From Micromonospora chersina (GTDB lineage Bacteria > Actinomycetota > Actinomycetes > Mycobacteriales > Micromonosporaceae): a DNA stretch of 64,000 nucleotides. A program made the position numbers and the translations under genes. Below the pieces are notes generated by a model. That model was not told the DNA's origin, searched no databases, and saw only the letters and a list, made by a program, of their open reading frames with translations. Positions within the stretch are counted from its first letter, which is position 1; every line of letters begins with the position of its first letter. Positions 18,258 through 26,236 of the stretch are shown here, piece after piece. The stretch lies in assembly GCF_900091475.1 (NCBI RefSeq), contig NZ_FMIB01000002.1, forward strand, positions 806,001 through 870,000, in the 5' to 3' direction.

Positions 18258-18277
18258 CCCGCCATTGTTCCCCCTAC

Positions 18278-18297
18278 AATCCAGCATCCGTTGGATT
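18278..18297 (+). promoter_or_regulatory. TetR operator between tetR and symporter genes
   Basis: AATCCAGCATCCGTTGGATT holds ATCCA-N8-TGGAT, the same spacing and nearly the same inner bases as 17565-17584. It lies 20 bases upstream of the tetR start and 31 bases upstream of the symporter ATG, so one bound repressor can block both. Confidence 0.82.
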
Positions 18298-18328
18298 GGG
18301 GGCGGCGTGCCCCGAGGAGGGGGCGACC

Positions 18329-19690
18329 ATGACCGGGCTCGACCAGCGGCGGCAGGCCGCGGCCCTGCCGCGCGGCCCGCTGGCCGGCTTCGCCGCCGGC
18401 TCGCTCGGCATGGGCGTCTGGGTCACCGTGCCCGGGCTGCTGCTGCTCTACTTCCTCACCGACGTCCTCGCGGTCGCCCCGTGGCTGGCCGGGCTGACCC
18501 TGCTGCTGCCGAAGATCGCCGACGTGCTGCTGCACCCCTGGGTCGGGCACCGCTGCGACGTCGAGCAGGCCCGCCGCGGCCACCGGCGGCGGCTGCTGCT
18601 GGTCGGCTGCGCGCTGCCGCTGGCCTTCGCCGCGCTGTTCGCGGTGCCCGGCGGGTGGCGCGGGGCGTCGGCCGCGGCCTGGGTGGCGCTGTTCTTCGTC
18701 GCCGGGAACCTGCTGTTCGCCGCGTACCAGGTGCCCTACCTGGCCACCCCCGCGGACCTGCGGATCGGCTACCACGAGCGCACCCGGCTGATGGCCTTCC
18801 GGATGGTCGTGCTCACCCTCGGCATTCTGGTCTCCGGGCTGCTCGCGCCGCTGCTGGCCGGCGGCGACGACGCCACCCGCGCCGGCTACCTGCGGATGGC
18901 GGCGCTGCTCGCGGTGGGGATGCTCGCCGCCATGGCGGTGGGCGTCGCCGGGATCGACCGGCTGCGCCGCACCGCCGCCGTGGCGGCGCCGCCGCACCGG
19001 GCGGGCGGGTGGTCGACCCTCGTGGCGAGCCTGCGCGACCGGCAGTTCCGCTGGCTGGTCGGCGCGTACCTGGCCATGTCGACCACCACCCACCTGGTGC
19101 TGGCCGGGGTGCCCTACTACGCCGAGTACGAGCTGGGCCGCCCGAAACTCACCACCGTGCTGGTCGCCGCGTTCGTCGCGCCGGCGCTGCTGGTCACCCC
19201 GGCCTGGCTGGCGGTGTCCCGGCGGGTCGGCAAGCAGCGGGCGCTGCTCGCCGCGCAGCTCGCGTTCGCCGTCGGCGCGCTGGTGCTGGCCGTCGGTCGC
19301 CCGGCCGGGCTGCCGGTGCTGGTCGGCGCGGTGGCGGTGCTCGGGGTGGCGTTCGCCGGGATGCAGCTGCTGCCGTTCTCGATGCTGCCCGACGTGATCC
19401 GCGCCGCCGACACCGACCGGGCCGGCACCTACACCGGGGTGTGGACCGCCACCGAGGCCACCGGCGCGGCGCTCGGCCCGTACGCCTACGCGCTCTGCCT
19501 GGCCGCCGGTGGTTTCGTGGCCTCGACGGCCGGGCAGGCGGTCACCCAGTCGGCGGGCGCGCTGGCGGCGATCCGGTACGGCTTCGGCCTGCTGCCGGCC
19601 GCCGTCATGGTGGTCGCGGTGCTGCTGCAACGCCGCTACACCCTCGACGCTGCCGCCCGCGCGGACGCCGGCCGCGACGGCGCCGCCTGA
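18329..19690 (+). CDS. MFS transporter, glycoside-cation symporter (GPH)-like
   Basis: A 453-residue membrane protein with about 12 spans. The layout resembles GPH/MelB-type symporters: GSLGMGVWVTVPGLLLLYFLTDVL in the first span, PKIADVLLHPWVGHRCD after span 2, and PDVIRAADTDRAGTYTGVWTATE in the middle (compare the PD-x-x-EYDE-x-RTG-x-R loop region). It would import a sugar-like or other polar solute with a cation; the substrate is unproved. GAGGAGGGGG precedes ATG 18329. The TetR operator controls it together with the monooxygenase operon, so it may bring in that pathway's substrate. Its 3' end overlaps the next, convergent gene by 55 bases. Confidence 0.82.
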   Translation: MTGLDQRRQAAALPRGPLAGFAAGSLGMGVWVTVPGLLLLYFLTDVLAVAPWLAGLTLLLPKIADVLLHPWVGHRCDVEQARRGHRRRLLLVGCALPLAFAALFAVPGGWRGASAAAWVALFFVAGNLLFAAYQVPYLATPADLRIGYHERTRLMAFRMVVLTLGILVSGLLAPLLAGGDDATRAGYLRMAALLAVGMLAAMAVGVAGIDRLRRTAAVAAPPHRAGGWSTLVASLRDRQFRWLVGAYLAMSTTTHLVLAGVPYYAEYELGRPKLTTVLVAAFVAPALLVTPAWLAVSRRVGKQRALLAAQLAFAVGALVLAVGRPAGLPVLVGAVAVLGVAFAGMQLLPFSMLPDVIRAADTDRAGTYTGVWTATEATGAALGPYAYALCLAAGGFVASTAGQAVTQSAGALAAIRYGFGLLPAAVMVVAVLLQRRYTLDAAARADAGRDGAA

Positions 19691-21063
19691 CGGGCGGCGT
19701 GCGCCACGACGAAGAGGAACAGGCCACAGGCCGCGACGAGGAGCCAGCCCGGGCGGGACGCCCGGGCCAGACCCGCCGGGCCGACCTCGGCGACGAGGCC
19801 CCCGGCGACGGCGATGCCGATGGCCGACCCGACCTGCCGGGCGGTGGACGTGATCGCCCCGGCGACGCCGGCCCGCGCCTGCGGCAGGCCGCTCACCGCG
19901 GTGTTGGTGATCGGCGCGTTGGCGAAGCCGAAGCCGATGCCGATGAGCAGGTAGGCCGGCAGGAGCTGCCGGAGATCCGGGTCGGGACGCAGGTCGACAA
20001 GGCTGAGCCCGCCGACCGTGAGGAACGCGCCGGCGAACAGGAGCGGCCGCCGCGCCCCGTACCGCCCGGCCAGCCGGCCCGACAGCGGCGCGCAGACGGC
20101 CGCTCCCAGCGCCAGGGGCAGGGTCGCGGTCCCCGCGGCGAGCGGGGTCCAACCGTGCCCGTGCTGCAGGTACAGCGTGGTGAGCAGCAGGCTGACGGTC
20201 AACGCCACGAACACGGCCACCGCGCCGAGCACCGCCGTGGCGAAGGCCGGCCGCCGGAACAGCGCCAGCTCCATGAGGGGTTCGCGGCGACGCCGCTCGA
20301 CCGCCACGAACCCCGCGGCGGCAGCGGCGGCGACCACGTACGCGGCCCACGCCGGCGGCGACGTCCAGCCGATGCGTGGGCCCTCGATGAGCACGGCGAC
20401 GCAGAGGCTCACCACGACGGTGAGGAGGACCTGGCCGGGCAGGTCGAGCCGCCGGGCCCGGGGCGCGCGGGACTCCGGCACGAACCGCGCGGTCAGCACG
20501 AGCGCGGCGACGATGACCGGGACGTTGACCCAGAACACCGACCGCCAGCCGAACGCCGCGATGAGCGCGCCACCGGCGACCGGCCCGGCCGCCATGCTGA
20601 GCCCGAAGACCGAGGCCCAGATCCCGATGGCCTGGGCCCGTTCCCGCGGGTCGGGCATCGCGTTCACCACGATGGCCAGGGCCACGGGGTTGAGCATCGA
20701 CGCGCCGACCCCCTGGACGGCCCGCGCCGCGACGAGCGCGCCCAGCGACGGGGCCACCGCGCAGGCCACCGACGCGACGCCGAAGACGACCAGCCCCCAC
20801 CGGAAGACCCGGCGGCGGCCCAGCCGGTCGGCCAACGCGCCCGCCGAGATCAGCAGGCTGGCCAGGATCACGGTGTAGGCGTCCGGGACCCATTCCAGGC
20901 TCCGGGTGCCCACCCCGAGGCCCCGCCCGATGGCCGGCAGGCCCACGTTGACGATCGTGGTGTCCAGCCCGACGAGCAGCATGCTCAGCGCGCAGATCGC
21001 CAGCACCGCCCACCGCCGGCGCGTGCTGAGCTCGGGTCGCACGGTCAGGGATGTCGCGGCCAC
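19636..21063 (-). CDS. DHA2-family MFS exporter
   Basis: A 475-residue, about 14-span transporter. DHA2 features include LVGLDTTIVNVGLPAIGRGL, WVPDAYTVILASLLISAGALADRLGRRRVF (motif A), GPVAGGALIAAFGWRSVFWVNVPV (motif C region), and a C-terminal TARQVGSAIGIAVAGG. The usual role is export of drugs or toxic metabolites. I chose GTG 21063 because GGAGG lies seven bases upstream; ATG 21099 is possible but lacks a ribosome site. The gene is divergent from an XRE-cupin regulator with an operator-like dyad between them. Its 3' end runs 55 bases into the convergent symporter gene. Confidence 0.88.
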   Translation of the reverse strand: MAATSLTVRPELSTRRRWAVLAICALSMLLVGLDTTIVNVGLPAIGRGLGVGTRSLEWVPDAYTVILASLLISAGALADRLGRRRVFRWGLVVFGVASVACAVAPSLGALVAARAVQGVGASMLNPVALAIVVNAMPDPRERAQAIGIWASVFGLSMAAGPVAGGALIAAFGWRSVFWVNVPVIVAALVLTARFVPESRAPRARRLDLPGQVLLTVVVSLCVAVLIEGPRIGWTSPPAWAAYVVAAAAAAGFVAVERRRREPLMELALFRRPAFATAVLGAVAVFVALTVSLLLTTLYLQHGHGWTPLAAGTATLPLALGAAVCAPLSGRLAGRYGARRPLLFAGAFLTVGGLSLVDLRPDPDLRQLLPAYLLIGIGFGFANAPITNTAVSGLPQARAGVAGAITSTARQVGSAIGIAVAGGLVAEVGPAGLARASRPGWLLVAACGLFLFVVAHAARQAAPSRPASARAAASRV

Positions 21064-21133
21064 GCGCTCACCTCCGGGTCGGGGAACATGCCCCGCCATG
21101 CTCCGGTCGGGCCACCCCCGGGGACCAGCGTCC

Positions 21134-21148
21134 TTGCGGAAACCGCAA
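21134..21148. promoter_or_regulatory. operator-like palindrome abutting the XRE-cupin start
   Basis: TTGCGG-AAA-CCGCAA is a perfect dyad that ends one base before ATG 21150. It is well placed to control the regulator itself and the divergent exporter (71 bases away). Confidence 0.7.
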
Positions 21149-21149
21149 A

Positions 21150-21737
21150 ATGGCCGGTGTGGAAGACGATCTCGCGGAACTCCTCGACGGCATCGGGCCG
21201 CGGCTGCGCGCGCTGCGCCGCGACCGCGGCCTGACCCTGGAGACCCTCGCGGAGCGGACCGGCATCTCGGTGACCAAGCTGTCCCGCCTGGAGTCGGGCA
21301 AGCGGCGCCCCACCCTGGAGCTGCTCATACCGCTGGCCCGCGCGCACCGCGTCGCGCTGGACCAACTGGTGGCGGCGCCGCCCACCGGCGATCCCCGCGT
21401 CCATCTGCGGCCGCACCCGCGACGGCGCGGCGGCGTGGTGGTGCCCCTGACCCAGTACCCGGGACGGGTGCAGGTCTTCAAGCAGGTCCTCGCGCCCCGG
21501 GAGCCGGCGCTCGTCACCCACGCCGGCTACGAGTGGCTCTACGTCCTCGCCGGCCGGCTCCGCCTCGTCCTCGGCGACCGCGAGTTCGTCCTGCGCCCCG
21601 GCGAGGTGGCCGAGTTCGACACCGGCGAACCGCACTGGTTCGGCCCGGCCGACACGGACACCGTCGAGATCCTGCACCTGTTCGGACCGCACGGCGACCA
21701 GGCCGTCGTGCGCACCGGGCCGTCGACACCGTCGTGA
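21150..21737 (+). CDS. XRE-family regulator with cupin sensor domain
   Basis: A 195-residue protein. Residues about 10-70 are an XRE HTH (GPRLRALRRDRGLTLETLAERTGISVTKLSRLESGKRRP). Residues about 110-180 are a cupin with the metal/ligand barrel (YEWLYVLAGRLRLVLGDREFVLRPGEVAEFDTGEPHWFG). Such regulators sense a small molecule through the cupin. It is divergent from the DHA2 exporter, which it probably controls. No ribosome site precedes ATG 21150, because the palindrome fills that space, so translation is probably leaderless. GTG 21159 is the alternative. Confidence 0.87.
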   Translation: MAGVEDDLAELLDGIGPRLRALRRDRGLTLETLAERTGISVTKLSRLESGKRRPTLELLIPLARAHRVALDQLVAAPPTGDPRVHLRPHPRRRGGVVVPLTQYPGRVQVFKQVLAPREPALVTHAGYEWLYVLAGRLRLVLGDREFVLRPGEVAEFDTGEPHWFGPADTDTVEILHLFGPHGDQAVVRTGPSTPS

Positions 21738-21763
21738 CCCGCGGCAACTAGACTTCGCCGCCG

Positions 21764-22882
21764 ATGGACGCCCAGCCCGCCCCCGAGACCCGTCCCTGCG
21801 CCCACTGTGGACGCGAGGTGCCGCAGCGCGCCGGCGCGGGCCGGCCGTTCCGGTACTGCCGGGACAACGACGGCGCCTGCCAGCGCGCCTCGCGCAACTC
21901 CCGGATGCGCCACCGCAACTCCCCCGGCCTGCCCGGGCAGGTGGCCCGCACCTGGGAGGCGGTGGACCGGCTCGACCAGATCGTCGAGACGCTCACCGAG
22001 GCGCTGCACGCCGAGCTGTCCCCCGCCGGCGTGGAGCGGCAGCTCGCCGAGGTCCGCGCCGAGACGGCCGCCCAGGTGGCGGCGGCGCACACCGAACGCG
22101 ACGAGGCCCGCCGCGACGCCGAGGACGCCGCCGCGGCCGCCGCCCGGGCCCGCCAGGACACCCAGGCCGCGCTGGCCGAGCGCGACGCCGCCCGGGAGCG
22201 GGCCGACCGCGCCGAGGCGGCCTCCACGGCGGCCGCCGACCGGGCCCGGCACGCCGAGGCGGCCCGGGACGAGGCCCGCGGCGAGGCCGGGGCAGCGCAG
22301 GCGCTGCGCGTGCAGGCCGAACGGGACCGCGACGCCGCCCGCCACGAGCTGCGTACCGTGCGGGCCGAACGCGACGCCGAGCGCCGGCGGGTCACCGACC
22401 TGACCGCCGAGCGGGACGCCGCCCGGGTCGACGCCGAGCGGGCCACCCGCTCGGCCGGCGAGGCGCTGGAGCGGGCCGAGCGGCTGGGCGCCGAGGCCGA
22501 CCGGGCCCGCGCCGACGCCGAGGCCGCCCGGGGCGCGGCCGAGCAGGCCCGCACGGAAGCCGCCGAGGCGCGGCGGGCCGGGCAGGAGGCGCACGTCGCC
22601 CGGGAGCGGGCCGAGGCCGCGCGGGCGGAGGCCGTCGCGCAGGCCGCGGCGGCCCGGGAGGAGCTGGCGGCCCGCGCCGCCGAGCGGGACGCCCTCGCCG
22701 TCGACCTGGCCGCCGCGCGGCAGGCCGCCGCCGCCGTCGAGGCCCGGCTTGCCGAGCTGACGGTACGGCTCGCCGCCGCCGAGACCGACCGCGACGCCGC
22801 CCAGCGGCGGGCCGGTCAGCTCGCCGACCAGGTGAGCGATCTGGCGACCGCCCTGGCCCGGCTCGGCTCCCGCACCGGCTGA
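21764..22882 (+). CDS. long coiled-coil protein with N-terminal zinc-ribbon-like motif
   Basis: A 372-residue protein. The first 45 residues hold CAHCG and, later, YC and C (RPCAHCGREV, FRYCRDNDGACQ), resembling a small zinc-binding head. After a short linker (TWEAVDRLDQIVETLTEAL) nearly 300 residues form an Ala/Arg/Glu heptad-rich coiled coil with no break. This looks like KfrA- or SMC-hinge-like scaffold proteins, but no family is recognised. No membrane span is present. It starts 26 bases after the XRE-cupin gene and may be in the same transcript. Function unknown. Confidence 0.75.
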   Translation: MDAQPAPETRPCAHCGREVPQRAGAGRPFRYCRDNDGACQRASRNSRMRHRNSPGLPGQVARTWEAVDRLDQIVETLTEALHAELSPAGVERQLAEVRAETAAQVAAAHTERDEARRDAEDAAAAAARARQDTQAALAERDAARERADRAEAASTAAADRARHAEAARDEARGEAGAAQALRVQAERDRDAARHELRTVRAERDAERRRVTDLTAERDAARVDAERATRSAGEALERAERLGAEADRARADAEAARGAAEQARTEAAEARRAGQEAHVARERAEAARAEAVAQAAAAREELAARAAERDALAVDLAAARQAAAAVEARLAELTVRLAAAETDRDAAQRRAGQLADQVSDLATALARLGSRTG

Positions 22883-22957
22883 CACCGCCGGCCGACCGCC
22901 GGGCCACGGGCTGGGACGGGGCAGCGGGAGGCGGCGGCCGGCGAGGATGATCAGGGC

Positions 22958-23548
22958 GTGGGAAAGACGTACGAGCGCATCGACGGCCGGCTGCGGACCT
23001 TCATCGAGGCGCAGCCGATGTTCTTCACGGCCACCGCCCCCCTGGCCGGCGACGGCACCATCAACCTGTCCCCCAAGGGCCTGCGCGGCTCCTTCGCGGT
23101 GCTCGACGAGCTGACCGTCGCCTACCTGGACTTCGCCGGCAGCAACGCCGAGACCGTCGCGCACCTGCGGGAGAACGGCCGGATCACCCTGATGTGGTGC
23201 GCGTTCACCGGCCCGCCGAACATCGTCCGGGTGCACGGGCGGGGCGAGCCGGTGTTCCGCGACGATCCCCGCTGGCCGGAGCTGCTGGGCCACTTCCCCG
23301 ACATCGACCCGGGCCCGCACGGCCTGCGGGCCGTCGTCGTGGTCCACGCCGAGCTGATCCGCGACACCTGCGGCTACGCCGTGCCGTTGATGACCTACGA
23401 GGCCGACCGCGACCTGCACGGGCGGCGGTTCGCCCGGGAGGACGACGCGTCGCTGAGCGCGTACTTCGAAGGCAAGGAGCACGTGGCGACCAGCATCGAC
23501 GGGCTGCCCGGCCTGCCGCTGCCGCTGCCGCCGACCCCGGCGCGGTGA
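22958..23548 (+). CDS. pyridoxamine 5'-phosphate oxidase-like flavoprotein
   Basis: A 196-residue split-barrel protein. Recognisable parts are the opening YERIDGRLRTFIEAQPMFFTATAPL, then INLSPKGLRGSFAVLDELTVAYLDFAGS, the NGRITLMWCAFTGPPNIVRVHGRGE strand pair, and a late GYAVPLMTYE. Proteins of this type bind FMN or F420 and reduce small molecules; most are uncharacterised. It stands alone between the coiled-coil gene and the convergent peptide symporter. GTG 22958 is the first start that keeps the family's N-terminus. Confidence 0.85.
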   Translation: MGKTYERIDGRLRTFIEAQPMFFTATAPLAGDGTINLSPKGLRGSFAVLDELTVAYLDFAGSNAETVAHLRENGRITLMWCAFTGPPNIVRVHGRGEPVFRDDPRWPELLGHFPDIDPGPHGLRAVVVVHAELIRDTCGYAVPLMTYEADRDLHGRRFAREDDASLSAYFEGKEHVATSIDGLPGLPLPLPPTPAR

Positions 23549-23559
23549 GGTGGGGCCGG

Positions 23560-25041
23560 TCAGTGGATGCCGGCCATCAGTCCCCGGATCTGCCGGGTGA
23601 ACATCACCGCGGCCAGCCCCAGCACCACCGAGGCCAGGCCGAAGGTCAGGAAGTACGCCGGCTCGGACCAGCTCTCCGCCAGCCGGGCCACCTGGCCACC
23701 GATGGCGTCGCCGACGGCGGTGGCGAGGAACCACAGGCCCAGCATCTGGCTGGCGTACTTGACCGGGGCGAGTTTCGTGGTGGCCGACAGGCCGACCGGG
23801 CTCAGCGCCAGCTCACCGGCGACCTGGATGGCGTACACGGCGACCAGCCACCACGGCGACACCAGGTCGCCGCCGACGGCGGCCTGCGCGGCGGCGGCCA
23901 TCAGCACGAACGACAGGCCGTTGAGCACCAGGCCGACGGCGAACTTCGTCGGCGTGGACACCCGGTGCCCGAGCTTCAGCCACAGCGCGGCGGCCAGCGG
24001 CGCCCCGATGATGATCAGGATCGGGTTCACCGACTGGAGCCAGGACGCCGGGAAGGTGAAGCCGCCCACGTTCCGGTCGGTCCGGTCGGCGGCGAAGATG
24101 TTCAGCACCGATCCGGCCTGGTCGTAGATCAGCCAGAACGCGGCGGCGAAGACGAACAGCCACACGTACGCCTTCATCCGGCTGCGTTCGGTGGCGCTGA
24201 TCTCCCGGTCGGTGAGGATCCGCGCGAAGTACGCGATGGTGACCAGCACGGTGACCAGGGTGAGCAGGTTGACCACGGTGTCGACGGTGAACAGCCCGAT
24301 GAGGGCGAGCACGGCCAGCACCACGAGCACCACCACGGTGACCACGGCGATGCGGGTCAGCGCCCGCCGCCGGTCCGCGCCGAGCAGGGGGTCGGCCGGC
24401 CGGTCGCCGGCGTCGCCGAGGTTGCGGCGGCCGAGCACGTACTGGATCACGCCGAAGGTCATGCCGATGGCGGCGGCGCCGAACCCCAGATGCCAGTTGA
24501 TCTTCTCGCCGAGGAAGCCGGTGATCAGCGGGGCGATGAACGCGCCCAGGTTGATGCCCATGTAGAAGATGGAGAACCCGGCGTCGCGGCGCGGGGAGTC
24601 CCGGTCGTAGAGGTCGCCGACCATGGTGGAGATGTTGGGCTTGAGCAGGCCGGTGCCGAGCACGATGAGCGTCATGCCGGCGAACACGCTCCACCGGGCC
24701 GGGACGGCCATCACGTAGTGCCCGGCGGCGATCACCACGCCGCCCCACAGCACGCTGCGGCGCGCGCCGATCAACCGGTCGGCCACCCAGCCGCCGGGCA
24801 GCGCCATGAGGTAGACCATGGCGTTGTAGGTGCCGTAGACGGCGTTGGCGGTGGACTCCCCGATGTCCAGCCCCTCGTCGGCGACCGACGCGGTCAGGTA
24901 CAGCACCAGGATGGCCCGCATGCCGTAGAAGCTGAACCGCTCCCACATCTCGGTGAGGAACAGCGTGGACAGCGCCCGGGGGTGACCGAAGAAGGTCTTC
25001 CCGCCGGGCGGCCGGGCCTCGACCGGCGCGTCACTGGTCAT
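23560..25041 (-). CDS. POT-family proton/oligopeptide symporter
   Basis: A 493-residue, about 14-span transporter of the PTR2/POT (DtpT-like) family. The diagnostic E-x-x-E-R-F-x-Y/F-Y-G motif is present (LTEMWERFSFYGMRAILVLYL). So are GGWVADRLIGARRSVLWGGVV, GTGLLKPNISTMVGDLYD and FSIFYMGINLGAFIAPLI. It imports di- and tripeptides with protons. GGAGGTGACG precedes ATG 25041. It stands alone, divergent from rbpA. Confidence 0.93.
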   Translation of the reverse strand: MTSDAPVEARPPGGKTFFGHPRALSTLFLTEMWERFSFYGMRAILVLYLTASVADEGLDIGESTANAVYGTYNAMVYLMALPGGWVADRLIGARRSVLWGGVVIAAGHYVMAVPARWSVFAGMTLIVLGTGLLKPNISTMVGDLYDRDSPRRDAGFSIFYMGINLGAFIAPLITGFLGEKINWHLGFGAAAIGMTFGVIQYVLGRRNLGDAGDRPADPLLGADRRRALTRIAVVTVVVLVVLAVLALIGLFTVDTVVNLLTLVTVLVTIAYFARILTDREISATERSRMKAYVWLFVFAAAFWLIYDQAGSVLNIFAADRTDRNVGGFTFPASWLQSVNPILIIIGAPLAAALWLKLGHRVSTPTKFAVGLVLNGLSFVLMAAAAQAAVGGDLVSPWWLVAVYAIQVAGELALSPVGLSATTKLAPVKYASQMLGLWFLATAVGDAIGGQVARLAESWSEPAYFLTFGLASVVLGLAAVMFTRQIRGLMAGIH

Positions 25042-25195
25042 CGTCACCTCCGCACACCTGGGGGCGGCTAACATCCCCGTTGACAGGCGAAACACTCCAC
25101 CGATTCGGCCCGGCCGGGGACGACCCCGCCGGGCAGCCGTCATGACCGGCTACCCTTGAGGACCCCGACCCCGCGCCGGGCTTTCGGCGTGGCCG

Positions 25196-25222
25196 GGAAT
25201 GGGGCGGCGGTGACGGGCCGTT
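25196..25222 (+). promoter_or_regulatory. SigR-type promoter of rbpA
   Basis: GGAAT (25196-25200) and CGTT (25219-25222) are 18 bases apart. This fits the thiol-oxidative-stress sigma factor consensus known from Streptomyces, where rbpA is a SigR target. It lies about 40 bases before the rbpA start. Confidence 0.6.
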
Positions 25223-25261
25223 ACACCTGAAGACAGCACCACGAACGAGGGGAAGTCGATC

Positions 25262-25603
25262 ATGGGCGAGCGTATGCTGCGCGGTAGCCGGCTGGGCGCG
25301 GTCAGCTACGAATCCGACCGCAACACGGAGCTCGCGCCGCGTCAGACCCGCGAGTACCTCTGCGCGAAGGGGCACCAGTTCGAGGTGCCGTTCGCCGTCG
25401 ACGCCGAGGTCCCGACGACCTGGGAGTGCAAGTTCGACGGCAGCGTCGCCCGCCTGGTCGACGGCAGCGAGCCGGAGCAGAAGAAGGCCAAGCCGCCGCG
25501 CACCCACTGGGACATGCTGCTGGAGCGGCGCTCCATCGCCGAGCTGGAGGACATCCTGGCCGAGCGGCTCCAGGAGGTCCGCACCCGCCGCGGTCGCGCC
25601 TGA
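25262..25603 (+). CDS. rbpA: RNA polymerase-binding protein RbpA
   Basis: A 113-residue protein matching RbpA over its full length: MGERMLRGSRLGAVSYESDR, the core zinc/fold domain with YLCAKGHQFEVPFAVDAEVP and TWECKFDGSVA, the basic linker, and the sigma-binding helix RSIAELEDILAERL. RbpA binds the principal sigma factor and stabilises the RNA polymerase open complex; it is special to actinobacteria. It also affects rifampicin tolerance. ATG 25262 has GAGGGGAAG about eight bases upstream. A SigR-like promoter lies before it and a clear terminator after it. Confidence 0.97.
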   Translation: MGERMLRGSRLGAVSYESDRNTELAPRQTREYLCAKGHQFEVPFAVDAEVPTTWECKFDGSVARLVDGSEPEQKKAKPPRTHWDMLLERRSIAELEDILAERLQEVRTRRGRA

Positions 25604-25620
25604 GCATCCGTAACGACGCA

Positions 25621-25650
25621 AACGCCCCCGGGGATCACCCGGGGGCGTTT
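25621..25650 (+). terminator. rbpA terminator
   Basis: AACGCCCCCGGG and CCCGGGGGCGTT form a perfect 12-pair stem with a five-base loop, followed by TTTCGT. It is a textbook intrinsic terminator 17 bases after the rbpA stop. Confidence 0.9.
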
Positions 25651-25665
25651 CGTCATGTCCGTCCC

Positions 25666-26181
25666 CTACCGGCCGGGTTCGACGATCTCCCCCTCGATGG
25701 CCCGGCCCGGCTCGGTCACCGGCGGCTGCTGCGGGGCCGGGGTGGGCTGCGGCGCGCCCCGGCGCACCCGCACCCGCCGCGGCCCGAACAGGTCGCCGGC
25801 GACCATCGACGACACCCGCCGCTCGGTGGCCCGACGCACCCCGACGCCGGCCAGCCGCCGCAGCGGCGGCACCAGCAACAGCAGCCCCACCACGCCGCTG
25901 ACCAGGCCGGGCAGCGCCAGCAGCAGCGCACCCAGCAGCCCCACGAGACCGTCGGTCACCTGCCGCCCCGGCGGCTGCCCGGACTCCACGGCGGCCCGGA
26001 AACCGCGCCAGGCCCGCATGCCCTCCCGGCGCAGCAGCACCAGGCCCAGCAGCGACGCCGCGAACACCAGCAGCACCGCGAACCCGAACCCGACGCCCCG
26101 GCCCACCAGGACGAACACGGTCAGCTCCAGCAGCGCGAGCAGCAGCAGAGCCGGTGGTACGTACTTCAGTCCTCGGCGCAT
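25666..26181 (-). CDS. fxsA: FxsA family membrane protein
   Basis: A 171-residue protein with three or four membrane spans. It opens LLLLALLELTVFVLVGRGVGFGFAVLLVFAASLLGLVLLRREGMRAW. It then has the FxsA-typical LVGLLGALLLALPGLVSGVVGLLLLVPPLRRL, and a basic Pro-rich tail. FxsA was named for suppressing F-exclusion of phage T7 in E. coli; its normal role is unknown. It lies between rbpA and the polyprenol mannosyltransferase gene, as I know it in mycobacteria as well. Confidence 0.9.
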   Translation of the reverse strand: MRRGLKYVPPALLLLALLELTVFVLVGRGVGFGFAVLLVFAASLLGLVLLRREGMRAWRGFRAAVESGQPPGRQVTDGLVGLLGALLLALPGLVSGVVGLLLLVPPLRRLAGVGVRRATERRVSSMVAGDLFGPRRVRVRRGAPQPTPAPQQPPVTEPGRAIEGEIVEPGR

Positions 26182-26236
26182 CTCACCTCATCCGCAGGCG
26201 GTGTCATCACGCCCTTCCAGCATGACACGCCTGCGC

